From Protonemura montana (lineage: Eukaryota; Arthropoda; Insecta; Plecoptera; Nemouridae): DNA of 64,000 nt. The notes under the pieces are model-generated. The model did no database searches. It was not told the DNA's origin and saw only the letters and a program-made list of their open reading frames with translations. Both the position numbers and the translations under genes were made by a program. The stretch covers positions 17,101,021-17,165,020 of the forward strand of contig OX387602.1 in the NCBI GenBank assembly GCA_947568835.1, written 5' to 3'. Within the stretch, counting starts at the first letter, position 1, and each line of letters starts with the position of its first letter. Of the stretch, positions 52,758 through 64,000 are shown piece by piece.

Positions 52758-53694
52758 ACGATCTTAATTGCGCTTTTCAATTTCGTACTGGGGCTTCCGG
52801 AGAGCTGCTCGCAAAACCCGAGCAACTTGAGTCAAACTGAAGATGACTTTTGTTCTATACTAGTAGGTATATCTTCTGTAGCAACAAAGTACACAACACA
52901 GTTATTATTGTATTCTTTGGGATACACAAAGAGATTGACGTTGACCGTTGGAAATCTTGTTAAAATTTGATCTACAATGATTATGATGAAGTCAAAACGG
53001 CGATAGAATTTGTGGTTTGTCACTTTAAAACACATCAATTCCTCTATTACCTTTCTTTGGCACAAATATTTGCTGAGTTTAACAAGGACAATTTCCTTCG
53101 GTGATCTTTGCCAATCGTTTTTTTTTTGCTGTCAATGATTTTTCGCAGGGCGTTTTGGAGCCGGACGCAATTTCGGCGAGTCTTGCACTCGGTGCTATAT
53201 AGCCAGGGCAATAGAGAGACAAACGTTTGACCCTAACAACGTTTAACGATAAACCCGTCGAGTTTCTGATTGCTTCTTTTGTTGGACCCAGCAACCAATT
53301 AGTGTGCTCAATGGAATAACTTGGGATCCTCTGATGAGGCCTGGCGGGACCCACCTTAGTTTAAGATTGGACCAAGATTTGATTATTATTAAGTTACATG
53401 TTCAAGTTAATAGTCGTCTTTTTTTCTAAATTAACTTTAAGGAGAGAGAACTTTTCCATACGCCTGGATATCGACTTGAAAAACACGGCACCTCTACCAG
53501 GTTAATTCTAGTTTCAGGACCTACGTAGATTGATAAAGCATAATACGGCCCATTCGGTTACAGTTTAAGACGCCGTTAAGATTTCCAGATTATAATTTAC
53601 ACGTGTTTATAATTTATCACCCATTGTGATGATGTAGTATTTCTTGTATTTGATTTAGCAATTCTAAATGTGGTCTGGTTTGCTGTTTCTTCAG

Positions 53695-53803
53695 GAGGAG
53701 GCGTGGACAGGAGGGCCACCTCTGACGCCGGGGGCGCCTTCGAGCCTCCCAGCTGTGACCTCTCTCACCTCGCCCAATGACGACACCTTTCTGAATGACA
53801 CCG
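53695..53803 (+). CDS. Unidentified internal coding exon
   Basis: The segment has a strong acceptor (ttgctgtttcttcag ending at 53694) and a perfect GTAAGT donor at 53804-53809. Of the three forward frames only phase 0 is open throughout, giving 36 residues plus one base (entering phase 0, leaving phase 1). Composition is rich in Pro, Ser and Thr, then acidic: ..LTPGAPSSLPAVTSLTSP followed by NDDTFLNDT. This resembles a linker or activation segment of a regulatory protein, but I cannot assign a family. Codons are GC-rich against AT-rich flanks, which favours real coding use. The parent gene would be on the + strand with large introns, and its other exons were not established. A possible next exon in matching phase begins at 55519. 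Confidence 0.45.
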
Positions 53804-55518
53804 GTAAGTACCAGAAGTGCGCTCGTTGATCTTGCTTTAGTTTCACAGTCGAGCCTTGTCTGCCGCGAAAACCCATCAAGAGTTCTCGACAGAGGCTCGA
53901 AAACATATTTTTTTATGGCCACATCTTAAATTATTTGAACAAAATATGGAGTCGAAAAATCTTATTAAAAAAATAATTAGAAAACGCAATCCAAAATCCG
54001 AAACCCCCAATCAATGTTCTTTGATTGGATTTGCCACGGTGACGGGCACCTACCTAAGTCCTCACGGTAAGGATAACGCTCGCAGTCTGTATCCTTACAT
54101 TCAGGACTCTAATCTCGCTGGGGTTACATTGTAAAATGTTTCCGACCTAATTGCTTTTCATAATTGCGTCATGTTATATTGTTATCTATTAATATACTAA
54201 TTACCATTTATAATTTCCGAACGAATTACCTTCGCTTGCTCGTCGCATCGCAGGAGTTAGTTTAACTTGCCAGGGTTTAGACTTTGGAGGAGTTGCCTCT
54301 CCTTTGTATCTTGTCTTTTCGTAACACTATAGTCGATCTCTTTCCACCCTCTTTGTCTCTCTTTCGCGCTAACCTCTTTCGCGCTCTCTCTTCCTCTCGC
54401 TCGCTCACTCCTGCTAATTAAAAGAGAGAACAGAACACGGCCCACGAAAGATTTCATTTAATTTCATTACCGTTATTTGTCGTTGACATCCATGCCGCCA
54501 GTAAGAACAACGGCGATCCCGATTCTGACCCATGAACTTTAAGAATTAAAAGATAAACGTCACCTACAAGGCAGTCGGCTACAATGAGGCCGATTTATAT
54601 TAATGCTAGCTGTGGGCTGTAATGGAATCTCGTCGCAGCGAGACATTTCCAGACGGCGATTACAAAAAGAGTGTAGATTTCGTGATTTTGTTTGGATATA
54701 ATAAGTCCCAGGACGGGGATTGAGTTTCTCTGCTGTGCGATGTAGCAAGTCTGGGCAAGGCGGGCCCCTACAAGGAAGACATCAGAGACACCCCCCAAGA
54801 GGCGACATGCTTCCTGCGAGCAGCTGCCATATGCCCGACAAACTCAAAGATCCAACCAATTAAAGCAATCAGCGTCATTTAAGTCGGCTCCGTACAACGA
54901 TAGCCCTGTTCTTCGTCGCTCGCTCATCATCTTGCGCTTACCTGTGCCTCATCCTCATTAGCTAATTGCCATCAAACACCTGGGGGCTTAGTAAGAATAC
55001 GTTATGTTTTAGCCTATAAGTTGGGCCCTCTTAAACAAAAGCATCATCCTAAAATCCAACCAAAAGTTACAAAAGGTGACCTTTGTTCGAGCGGCGTGGG
55101 ACAAGTTAGGGACAAAAATCGAGCAACCCGTTTGGTTCCCTCTTCCGTCTCCTGCCAATCGTAATAACCAAATTTTATGTATCTTGACTGGCTTTAGTAG
55201 AGGTACAGTATTATTTCATTTCGTATTTTATGGGCCGGGGCCCAAACACAATTCTTTTCAACGCTTAGAAGTAATACTTCGTTTCGAACGCGCCCGCGCG
55301 CGGAGCCTCGGAATGGAATCTTGATAGCACAGAAATAGTTATTTTTATTGTGAAAACGTGCTACTTATTGACGATTTGGGAATGAAAAGCTATCAACGTT
55401 GGTTCGAGGCCCCACTGTGGACTTGGCAGTTATATTGTCCTCTTGGAATATCTCCCCAGGGAATGCTCGTGGCCCGTTCCCTTCCGCGCACCCCGTCACT
55501 CGTACCTACCGGAAGCAG
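53804..55518. other. Putative intron after the unidentified exon
   Basis: No further exon recognised. It includes a pyrimidine-rich, CTCTTTC-type stretch around 54335-54410 and a frame at 53856-54134 without family motifs. Confidence 0.3.
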
Positions 55519-55667
55519 GAGTGCTGGAGTGGCGGCGGCACAGTGGTGGTACACGGGGGGAAACGCTAGTGGATTTGCTCGACACCCGCATGGTGCAGCG
55601 CCAAGTGCGCGACATGACCACGGCACACTCCGACACCGATCACCAACCACAACGTCTTCGCAAATAA
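55519..55667 (+). CDS. Possible terminal exon following 53695-53803
   Basis: A GAAGCAG acceptor at 55517-55518 opens a frame whose phase fits the donor at 53804. It would add 49 residues to a TAA at 55665-55667: LEWRRHSGGTRGE..., then a charged tail ending HQPQRLRK. Third positions are mostly G or C. Against it, the polypyrimidine tract is modest, another acceptor at 55460 would lead to a different frame, and a second frame is also open here. Treat it as a hypothesis only. Confidence 0.2.
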
Positions 55668-56240
55668 CGCGGGCCGACTGACGCATTTTCGGACTCTTCG
55701 TGACAGCAGAAGACCATTTAATTGAAACACGCAAGATTGCGTCGCGTAGCGGAAGTTGTGCCTCAATATGCGGATACCAAAACAATTTCAGTCTTATGTA
55801 TTTTACCGAGACTAACCAGCAAATATGCAACTTGTCTCCAAGACTTTATTGGCAAATTCTCTAACACTATAAATATAGAAGTAGCATGCAGGCAGGCAGT
55901 CACTCCATGGCTGAAGCATTGATCGCAGAGTGTAGACGTTCAAATGACGTCTCTATACATGAAAATTGTTTTAAAAAGCTTTTAGTATTGACTTCAAAAC
56001 ATTAGCTTTGTTATAGTGGCTATACTAATAGGGTTATACAGAATACGGACAGCATGAATTTGTCTGGAATGTTTTTTATTAAATGTTATTGTGCTATACG
56101 TTGAGTGTCGTTAGAGTTGGGGGGTGGGTGGGTGGGCAGGAGGCAATGAGAGCGGTGTAAAGTGTGATAAAGCTGTGTGCTGGGAGGGGTTAAGTGTTTG
56201 TCCACTTGAGTGAGAGCGCGCCAACACTCGACTGGCTTGA

Positions 56241-56275
56241 CTGCAAGGCAGAGCAAGGCTGCAAGGCAGAGCAAG
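56241..56275. repeat. Tandem duplication of an 18-base unit
   Basis: CTGCAAGGCAGAGCAAGG is followed at once by a second copy lacking only its final base. Confidence 0.85.
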
Positions 56276-56910
56276 CCAGCTGACAAGAGACATACGTTTG
56301 TACACGATCTTGGTTCGCTCACCGTGCTCTGCTGACGGCTGCCTAGTGCCTGCCTTGTCGCACTTACTTATAATTCACGCTATAAAAAGATTAAGACGTT
56401 AAAGGATAAGATATGGCTAATGGAAATGCTTTTAATGGCTGTCTCTTTCGGAGAGAAAATGGTCGGAAAAGCTTGGAGCATTATCGTGGATTCCATGACA
56501 GGATATTTTCAAAATATTAGTCGCTTCGTGAAATTATTAATTCTATTAAAAAAGGTACAACCGGTACTACTTTGAAGAGCGATGCTAGATCATAATTTTT
56601 TACACAAATGGTAAAAAATATCTTTCAAACGTTCTGGGGTAGCGCCAGTCTGTACCCAGAGTGTACTATAGCAGCATACACACTTGCTATTTTTCGTGCT
56701 CGGTTTTTGTTATTAAAATTTACGTCCCATTCGATCGTTTGAATAGCTGTGGTTATGCGTTTCATTCGCAACGAATTACTGGATTTCGATACCTATGCCT
56801 CCACTGTAGGGTGGGCCAGGCGTCACGCGCAAATATATCGGCAATTCGATAAACGAAGCTTTTCACGAACGATCGACCGATATAATGCGATGCGATGCGT
56901 CGGATTAGCG

Positions 56911-56940
56911 GCCGACGCCGACGCCGACACCGGCGACGAC
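56911..56940. repeat. GCCGAC hexamer tract
   Basis: GCCGAC units, three near-perfect, then CGGCGACGAC. Related in composition to the tracts at 38467 and 58217. Confidence 0.75.
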
Positions 56941-58216
56941 TTCGAGGCGAATGTGAGCCATTCCGGAGTGCAGGCGGAAGACAGAAGAGGGGCACTGTTT
57001 ATCTAGCTTTTACCAGATGTTACACACCACGGAATCGAGCAACGTTCATTAGGAACTGTGTCGATTGACGAACACCGGATAGGTTCAATGTGTGCTCACG
57101 AGGATTCACTCAGCGTCATTTCTGCGCATTGTCGATTCAAGGGCCATTTTTAGTCAAGTACCCACTGAACTTGAATTAGATCTGATTTGTTTATTGCCTT
57201 AGTGATGGCGTTTAACAAGATGCATTCCCAATTAAGAGCAAAAGATACTGTCGCTACTTTATGCTAGAAGAATCTATCGGTGTCTAACGACACCTATGGT
57301 GACAAAACTGACTTCATGAAGTTACCAATACGTATATGCAGAGACAGCCATCTATTCTGATTTTCAACCACGCGGAAAACTCTGAGAAGAGTTGACAAAG
57401 CGATGTTCAATCACTTAGCGTGCACACGCGACGCCTTCTAACGCAGGCATCGCCGCCGCGACGGCAAGGTGCGACGCCTGCACCGTCGGCGATATTGCGT
57501 CCGCGGCGTTCGCAGCGGCTGGAGTCTGGAAGCGCCACCAGCAAGCGAATGGAAATAAGCTAGGCCAATATGAGTGGAATATCTCAGAGGTCCTGCAGCC
57601 TCACATTATTATTTTTTCATCAAGTCGGTATAATGCTGGACGAGCGGCCGGCTGGCCGGCTGGCTCTGATATTGAAACATGCGGCGGCGGCGGCGGGGGC
57701 GGCGTAAGGGGCGGCAGGGGTTGGTTGTATATACTCTGTTTATGCGGCCGCATGCAGTAGCTAGCGAAACTGGGAAAGAAATTGGAAATTGAGCTGGACT
57801 TTGTATGTAGGTAGGAGGGGTGAGTGGATGGCAAGAGTGGCAGGGGGCAGGGATGGGGGCGAGTAGTATAGCAATCTTCTTTCGGTCAGCTGTGAGGAGC
57901 CAAGATTCGAATACAGAAAACTAGAGGTAATACATTATATTATATTTTTCAAATAAACTTGAATGTTGTATAAAATGAGACGGGGAAAAATAGCGATTTA
58001 TGAAAAAAGATCTTTTTGATCTTTGCGCAAATTTAATTTTGTTTGTTGTCCAAGTTATTGAAAAACGTTTAAAAGTTCACATATTGGAACCGTCGTCTGA
58101 TACAGCCGAAGTACCTGGCACATACTGATGAAAAAACTTTCCACCTACATATTTTCATTTTGTTTCTCATCGGAGATTCCAATTTAATTTCCATCGTGGC
58201 GACCGTTTCTCGTGCA

Positions 58217-58255
58217 CGACGCCGACGCCGACGTCGCGACGGCGACGGCGACGGC
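58217..58255. repeat. GACGCC / GGCGAC hexamer tract
   Basis: GACGCC units on the left and GGCGAC units on the right of a CGACGTCGCG centre. Confidence 0.8.
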
Positions 58256-59393
58256 ATGAGACGCCGGCGCCTCCACCACAGGACCCCCTGCGTTCCGAAA
58301 AACCGTCTCGACTGGCACGCTTCCAAAATAGGGAACCGCTTTTCGGGAACCACCAGTATTACATAGGCAAAGAGCGGGCGCTCTATCCCAAACAAAGGAC
58401 CGCAAATTGAATAAATTAATCAATTATTTAGTGCTACCGCCTGCTTTATATATCACAGTTATTAATAACCTATCATGATAAAGCCATTATAATAGCCTCT
58501 GGTATGGGCCTATATTTGCACTCCGATTGGGCAAAGTTGATCATAATGCCTGGCATGGCTTATTAAAATGGTTTGCTCAAGTATGCTAAAATCGCTGAAT
58601 TTATATACCTATGTACGGCACTCGAGTCAATAGATAGCGATTTCAGCATGCAACTATTTTGTAATGGCCTTGCCTATACTTTGGACGAGTGAAATATTTC
58701 GCTATTAATATTGGCAAAATCAAATCGTTATTGAGCCTATGAAATGCCATTGTTCCACTTGGAATTACTGGTGAATTATGCACAACCAATTCTGGACCAT
58801 CACAACCCATATGCAGGCCAGTATTTAACGACGTACTTTATTTGCTGCTAAGACATTTTGTTGTCTTGCTAGTACAACGATAAGAAATATGGTATATTGT
58901 CCCTCGTTTTTGTGAGATCCAAGCATTTACGATTGAATTATGGTATTGTATAACTAACTTTATTTCGGAAGCAATTTAAATGGTTATTAAAATATGAGAT
59001 TGATCTAAATTGAGTTTGTGTACGAAACAGATTGGCTTACCCCCAGTTATGCATGTTTCCCGACTCTGTCTAGCCCGTTGTATCTTTCTCCCTCGCTCCA
59101 AGCGGGAACGTTACCTGTCAAAGCTCAGCCTAGCGCCGCGACGCTGTGGATCTTTCAGCAAGCGATCCACCGGACCACTCGGATCAACAGCAGACGACGC
59201 CAAATCCACATCGAATCCACACTCCTCCAGCTAGCCATAGCTTTATCAAAGTCCAGGTCAGAATGGTTCCATTCGAAATAATTGAGAACAAGCCGTAACA
59301 TTAACACACGCCTATTTTTGATCAGCCTTCGTTAATTAAATCTCAACTCCAATTTTCTAATTTTCTAAAAATTTAGCATTTTAGTTCAGTTCA

Positions 59394-59409
59394 GGGGGGG
59401 GGGGGGGGG
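59394..59409 (+). repeat. Poly-G run of 16 bases
   Basis: Uninterrupted G16. A poly-C run of 11 bases lies 280 bases downstream at 59687-59697. Confidence 0.85.
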
Positions 59410-62400
59410 CATTTAGTTTTGAAATTAATTGCAAATGTTCTGTTGTAGTCTTTGTGTGATTAGCCGGTATACGTTGGTGTGAGGGAATACCGGGCAGCTG
59501 CAAGTATGGGCTCCCTATTAGCCTCAGACCTTGATTAGGCTGCTTGGTTAATTAATAACCCCCCGCCCCCGCCCCCAGCCCACCCCGCTCGCACTTCACC
59601 CGCGCTCATTGTTAAGGGGTAGCAGCGAGACTCGGCGTATTCAAATCCTTGCCAGGCAGGCATCACTTCCATTTGCCCAAACCCCTCCCCCCCCCCCTCT
59701 CCCCCCATGCCGCACCACGTCCCGTGTCCCGCCAGTTCAGACTTCGAAAAATAATACACGGGAATGAGTTTCGCAATGTCGGAATGATAATTGAAAACAC
59801 TGGCTGATTAACAATTGACAGAACAGTAGAATTGCATATTGATCTGTTGGCAGACGACTTGTGGAGATTGCGAGTTTCGATTCCTTCGAGTGTTAGGAAT
59901 TATTCGAGTGTTTCGTGGCCATCGGTCCTGACCGGAACGCGCCACGTGTGCCGGAATTCGGCAGGTTTCCGGCCGTATTTTGCCTTATTAGTTTTCGGCT
60001 TCACGTGGCAAGCAGGGATTATTTTTCCCGGAGATTTCCCAAGGCAACGGTGAACATGTTTAGCCCGGCCGGCGCCTCCACCGAGAATTGAACTAGGGAA
60101 GAAGCAAGTGCCTCACAACCCACACCCGATCGATCCAGGTTTTAATTATTTCTCTCGAATTATTGTTTTAATAATGGATGAACCAATTGCCCGAGAGAAT
60201 TACATTGTCTTAGATCGCCGTGTGTTCTAAGAATAACGATGCCTTATTAATTGCCATCCCCAGGGACCATTCTTCCACAGTAATAGCTGTTTATAATTTT
60301 AATCGGTGTTATTAAGTTCGTTATTCATTCACTCGCTACACTTTGGCAAAACACGCCGGACGGTCGGAAAACGGCTTCGGGTATGAAGATCAAACAAAGT
60401 GCTCCATGGCTACCCCAGTCAGCCTACCCCAGATCAGGTTTTATTCAAAGAGATTGGACGTTCTATTCATTTTCCTTTCAAGTCAGTAAATAAGTAAAGT
60501 CGTGCGTACCCGGTCACTTTACAATGTTATCAATATTTTAGGTGCAGAGAAAACACGCCACTTAATTATATTATTGCTATTAGCTATGTTGATAAATGCA
60601 TCTCTCAGAGTTGATTGGCAGATGCATGCAATACATACGGGCAAATCAACACTGTACGTGCAAACATGGCTATTTATCATTGATCTTCAGCAAATGATCA
60701 CCATTTTTCATCTGATCCATTTTCTATCCCTATAGTCTATGAATCAGCTAGACTATGTGAGAAGTGCATTATAAGCTAACCTGTTCGTTTGAGCGACTCG
60801 AGCACTTATAAACGAGCACAAAGAATGTGACCCCAAATATCTTTGCAAGCTATTTTAATAAAGAATTTCTCAAAAATTATTTAGTCTACAGCAGTGTAGT
60901 GAATTGCATTTCAAAATTGATTTCTGCCACAGAGAAAACAGTGCGCGCGCTTTTAATCAATGCAGCCTCCACGGGTCCTATTCAATCAAATCTCCATTCA
61001 TAATTAACGGTAATTGCGCAATTTGTCTGTTCAAATTCACTCCATTACCTGATTCAGTTTTATGACCGACGTGAAAACATTTTCCAAAATTATTTCAGCT
61101 GACAATAAAAACGATGTACAGATCTTTGTTTCATGAGAAGTTTATTTTAAATAAATCGGTTTGATTGACGTTTCATTGTCCAGAATAAAACACGTAGCAG
61201 GAGTTCTTTATCGTCTCATCCTACTCGCTCCCTTTCGGATAACCATGTCCTCTATCCTCGCCCCTCGAGTGCATATGTCCAAGCCGTGGTGCGGTGTCCA
61301 TCAGCATATTAACTTGTCTGACACGGGCCTTCGCGCTGGTCGCGACCCGATTAGCAGGAACACCGGGTCGCAATTGAAAGCCACTTAGCCTGGTACTTGT
61401 TATAAGATTACCGTGTACCTAGCCGTGGCTGCTTGCTTGCAATCGGCCATGGCTATGGACGACTATCCACTCTCCAGCTTCACTCCCCGCAACAGTGCGA
61501 TCTGCACTAGGCACAAAGAGCATTGCCTGCCTCGGCACGATTGTTCGGTATCTAACGAGCACCGAGCAGCTGACTTGCCTTTTAATTGCACCTAACCAAA
61601 GAATCTCTACGATCTTCAGCTGCTCAAAGAATTCACGATGGAAATCACGTTTACAGAAATATTTTTTCCACTGTAATGTGAACTAAATAGACATGGATGA
61701 AGTGACTGATGAAGTTGCACTTGCAAGAGTTAGTTAAAAGTTACAGAACTGTGCGACAAGATTCGAATTATTGTGTAAATCAGTTGAACTCTACGAGGAC
61801 TTTTTCATTGAGGTTCGTGCTGACTTATTTGGAGCGCCGCAGATTCAAGAAACAAGCTGTTTCTCGTTGTTTATGGCTCGGTACATCCAAGGTGTCAGAA
61901 GTATATTACCACGTCCATGCTTGCGGATAGCTGGTTCTATCCAACCGGACTTGATAATATTGTTATTAATATAATGATGAAACCCTTTCTTAACCAACAA
62001 CTTGTCATAATTCAAGGCCATGAACTCTCGAGAGAATAATTTTCAAACAAGATTTTCGTGAAGTTCAATTAACTTTCCAAGATATGCAATCGTCGTTTTT
62101 AATTTTTCGTCAATTAGATTCGCAATGGCGACTTCCTAAAAGCAAAAACTCGTTTTCCCACTTGTCATGCACTGCGCAGATCGTTTTCTACGGCTGTTGA
62201 AACAATGAAGACTTATAGATTGTCTTACATTAAAGAGTTAGCACCAGCAACGAGGTACAGAAACTGTCTCCAAATCAAACCGTGCCAAATAAGCTTTCTC
62301 GGTTCACCACATTTTGCATGCCCCAGGCTTGACGAATTTCACCAATTAACTCACGCGTGTATCTTCCTTCAAGGAGTCACCTTTAACCTATCAAACTCGT

Positions 62401-63153
62401 ATGCAAGGAATTCTTTCGATTCAAACATTCACGGCGCCGAAATCTCGTTTGCATTTGCCCAAAAACGAGTTTGCTATTTGGATTGTAGGTCATTTTTTAA
62501 AACTTTGTAGACGAGCAAATCAAAAAAGAAGCAATACCAGCAACGAATGATCAGCCGGATGGCGCTAATGAAACCAGTCACTTTGTCTCTGAATGAACGG
62601 ATCCGGATCCGATCAAGAGCTGGAATCTACAAAGGTATCGCCAGAGTTTGGGAAATGTCATCTACGTGTAACGGTTTCGTATACCAACTCTCCCGTGAAA
62701 CCAGAACCAAAACATTTCCCATCCAGAGAATTCCTTTTTCTCTTTGTCACTGTCCAATTTAACTGTTAGCTAATTATAATAGTTCTAATGCACGCATTTC
62801 ACGATAAAAGCGCTCGGCGTCCCCATGTCAATTAATAAATCTGTACTCTGTTGTTGTTGTTGCTCCTGATTAATTAGCTAATGGCGTGAGAGGTAGGCGG
62901 GATGTGTGATGATAACTATTGATGAAATCTGACAACAGTCGACAGAGAAGAGACAGGCACACACGTGCAAAGCGTCACAGCTAGCCGGTCGACCGCGTCG
63001 GTGTGCCGGTGCCGGTGCCGGTACTGGCTGGCTTGTATGCGGCGACGGCGACCGTTCACAGGGACGAACCTGTTTCGCCGGGCGGCGGCGGGCGGCGGAC
63101 ACCGACACTTACACACACATTCCTCACAAACGCCAAGACCACGAATGAAAATA

Positions 63154-63175
63154 ACACACACACACACACACACAC
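63154..63175. repeat. (AC)11 microsatellite
   Basis: Eleven perfect AC dinucleotides. Confidence 0.9.
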
Positions 63176-64000
63176 TCGCTAAGCACTACTTAACGATTAA
63201 ACCAAGCTTAATTAAATAAGCTTTTACCCACTCCCATCGCCGTGTGTTTCATTACAATACATTTTATTACATTTAATTTATCGCCGACGCTGGAGGTTGG
63301 CAGTGCACGAGCGTCGCGGCGGGCACTCTGCGATGGCGTGAGTACGTTTAATTGGCGTCGTCGAGAAAAACAAGCGTGCCCCGGGTCGGCTCGGGTCGGA
63401 CAGCGTCGCGACGCGCGAAGTAGCCTCACGAACTCTGGCGTGCGGAAAAACTAGCCAAGAGGGCGTTCGCTAGAGCGCCGAGGAAAGTGTGCTGGGAAAT
63501 GCCTCGCTACTATATCATAGCGGACTCGCGGGAACGTGTACTCGCTTTAAGTGCATTGTGCTTTACCTTTGTGGTGCATATTAAGGTAAATTATGTTTGT
63601 AGAGTCTATTGATAGAGCTGTGTGCATCATCTTACCTTTATACACAGGCCCCGTAGTATAACAATCATGTTATAGAGCTCGCAGTTGCCGTAATCATATT
63701 ACTGTATTCAGGTTTCAATTTAATCCGCGGCTTAATAATTATTTAAGTGTTGTACGAACTTGATTGTTGGTTAATATTAAACGAAGTTTCTGGCTGCTAG
63801 CTCGTTTTGGTAAGTGTACTGGCTTATCTTGTTAGCGGAGAGGGACAGAGTGCCCGTTATCCCGGTGTCCTGGCTATACCTTGATGAACTCTCCAGTCTG
63901 CACAACGGTGCCGCTGCTTCTTGTGGAATACCCTAGTAACGGCTACCTTTATTTATTAAACACACAGTTTAACGAGGGTGCCTCTGACAAATATGGATAA

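Larger units (their letters stand above)
31566..53694. other. Long gene-poor region, possible intron or regulatory domain
   Basis: No named coding exon in 22 kb. It is characterised by repeated TTAATTAA/TAATTA cores (for example near 36920, 37679, 37747, 39852, 51443 and 51942), GC-rich trinucleotide and hexamer tracts (37537, 38467, 45192, 52324), poly-G/poly-C runs and GA-rich strings (near 37235 and 46495). Frames longer than 100 codons are caused by simple repeats (38377-38889) or have no recognisable motif (32878-33273; minus strand 50109-50531). Confidence 0.45.
55668..64000. other. Gene-poor right end with GC-rich islands
   Basis: No named exon. It holds an 18-base tandem duplication (56241-56275), CGACGCC/GGCGAC hexamer tracts, a GGC block near 57677-57705, poly-G and poly-C runs (59394-59409, 59687-59697), TGCCGG triplicated at 63004-63021 and a (CA)n array. 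A CpG-rich block at about 63280-63480 contains ATGGC directly before a GTGAGT donor near 63336 and could be the 5' end of a gene running off the window, but there is too little to call it. Confidence 0.4.

Noticed and set aside
59028-59254. Acceptor-like cgaaacag followed by a frame ending near a GTCAGA donor
   Set aside because: The donor is weak, two frames are open, and no family match was found.
1-64000. Second GCM-domain gene, tRNA, rRNA, known microRNA or CRISPR array
   Set aside because: I scanned by eye for the WDIND/RNTNNHN signature, tRNA B-box sequences, familiar insect microRNA seeds and regularly spaced repeats, and found none. Small or divergent RNA genes could still be missed without a search tool.

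Overview
This is arthropod, most probably insect, nuclear DNA. Genes are split by short GT-AG introns, polyadenylation hexamers replace bacterial terminators, there is a DNA transposon, and microsatellites and homopolymers are frequent. Composition is AT-rich with scattered GC-rich islands. I cannot name the species or order. No rRNA, tRNA, CRISPR or bacterial features were seen.

Layout. Bases 1-4797 are upstream sequence without a recognisable gene. Bases 4798-8690 hold a complete glial cells missing (gcm) transcription factor gene on the + strand. Its GCM DNA-binding domain is spread over four of six coding exons (580 residues predicted). About 350 bases after the gcm polyadenylation signal, a TATA box starts the first of two tandem class I facilitative glucose transporter (SLC2/GLUT) genes, GLUT-A (9177-11872, 487 residues). 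A 5-kb spacer follows, carrying a decayed hAT-type transposon (15263-16565) with inverted ends and an 8-bp target duplication. The second transporter, GLUT-B, lies at 16909-19910 (496 residues). The two transporters share every intron position and phase, and exons 3-9 have identical lengths, so one arose from the other by duplication of genomic DNA. Part of exon 9 is nearly identical at nucleotide level while the other exons have clearly diverged, which points to gene conversion.

Bases 20036-64000 (about 44 kb) hold no gene I can name. They contain AT-rich stretches with repeated TTAATTAA-type cores, GC-rich GGC/GTC hexamer tracts, long poly-G runs, a near-perfect 29-bp hairpin (27774-27841), and one convincing but unidentified exon (53695-53803). 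A GC-rich block ending in a good donor (30590-31565) could be the 5' end of a gene with very large introns. The landscape resembles the introns or flanks of a developmental regulator, but that is inference.

Function. Gcm family proteins specify glia and blood cells in flies. The transporters would move hexoses across the plasma membrane. Nothing in the sequence shows that the two functions are linked; they are simply neighbours on one strand.
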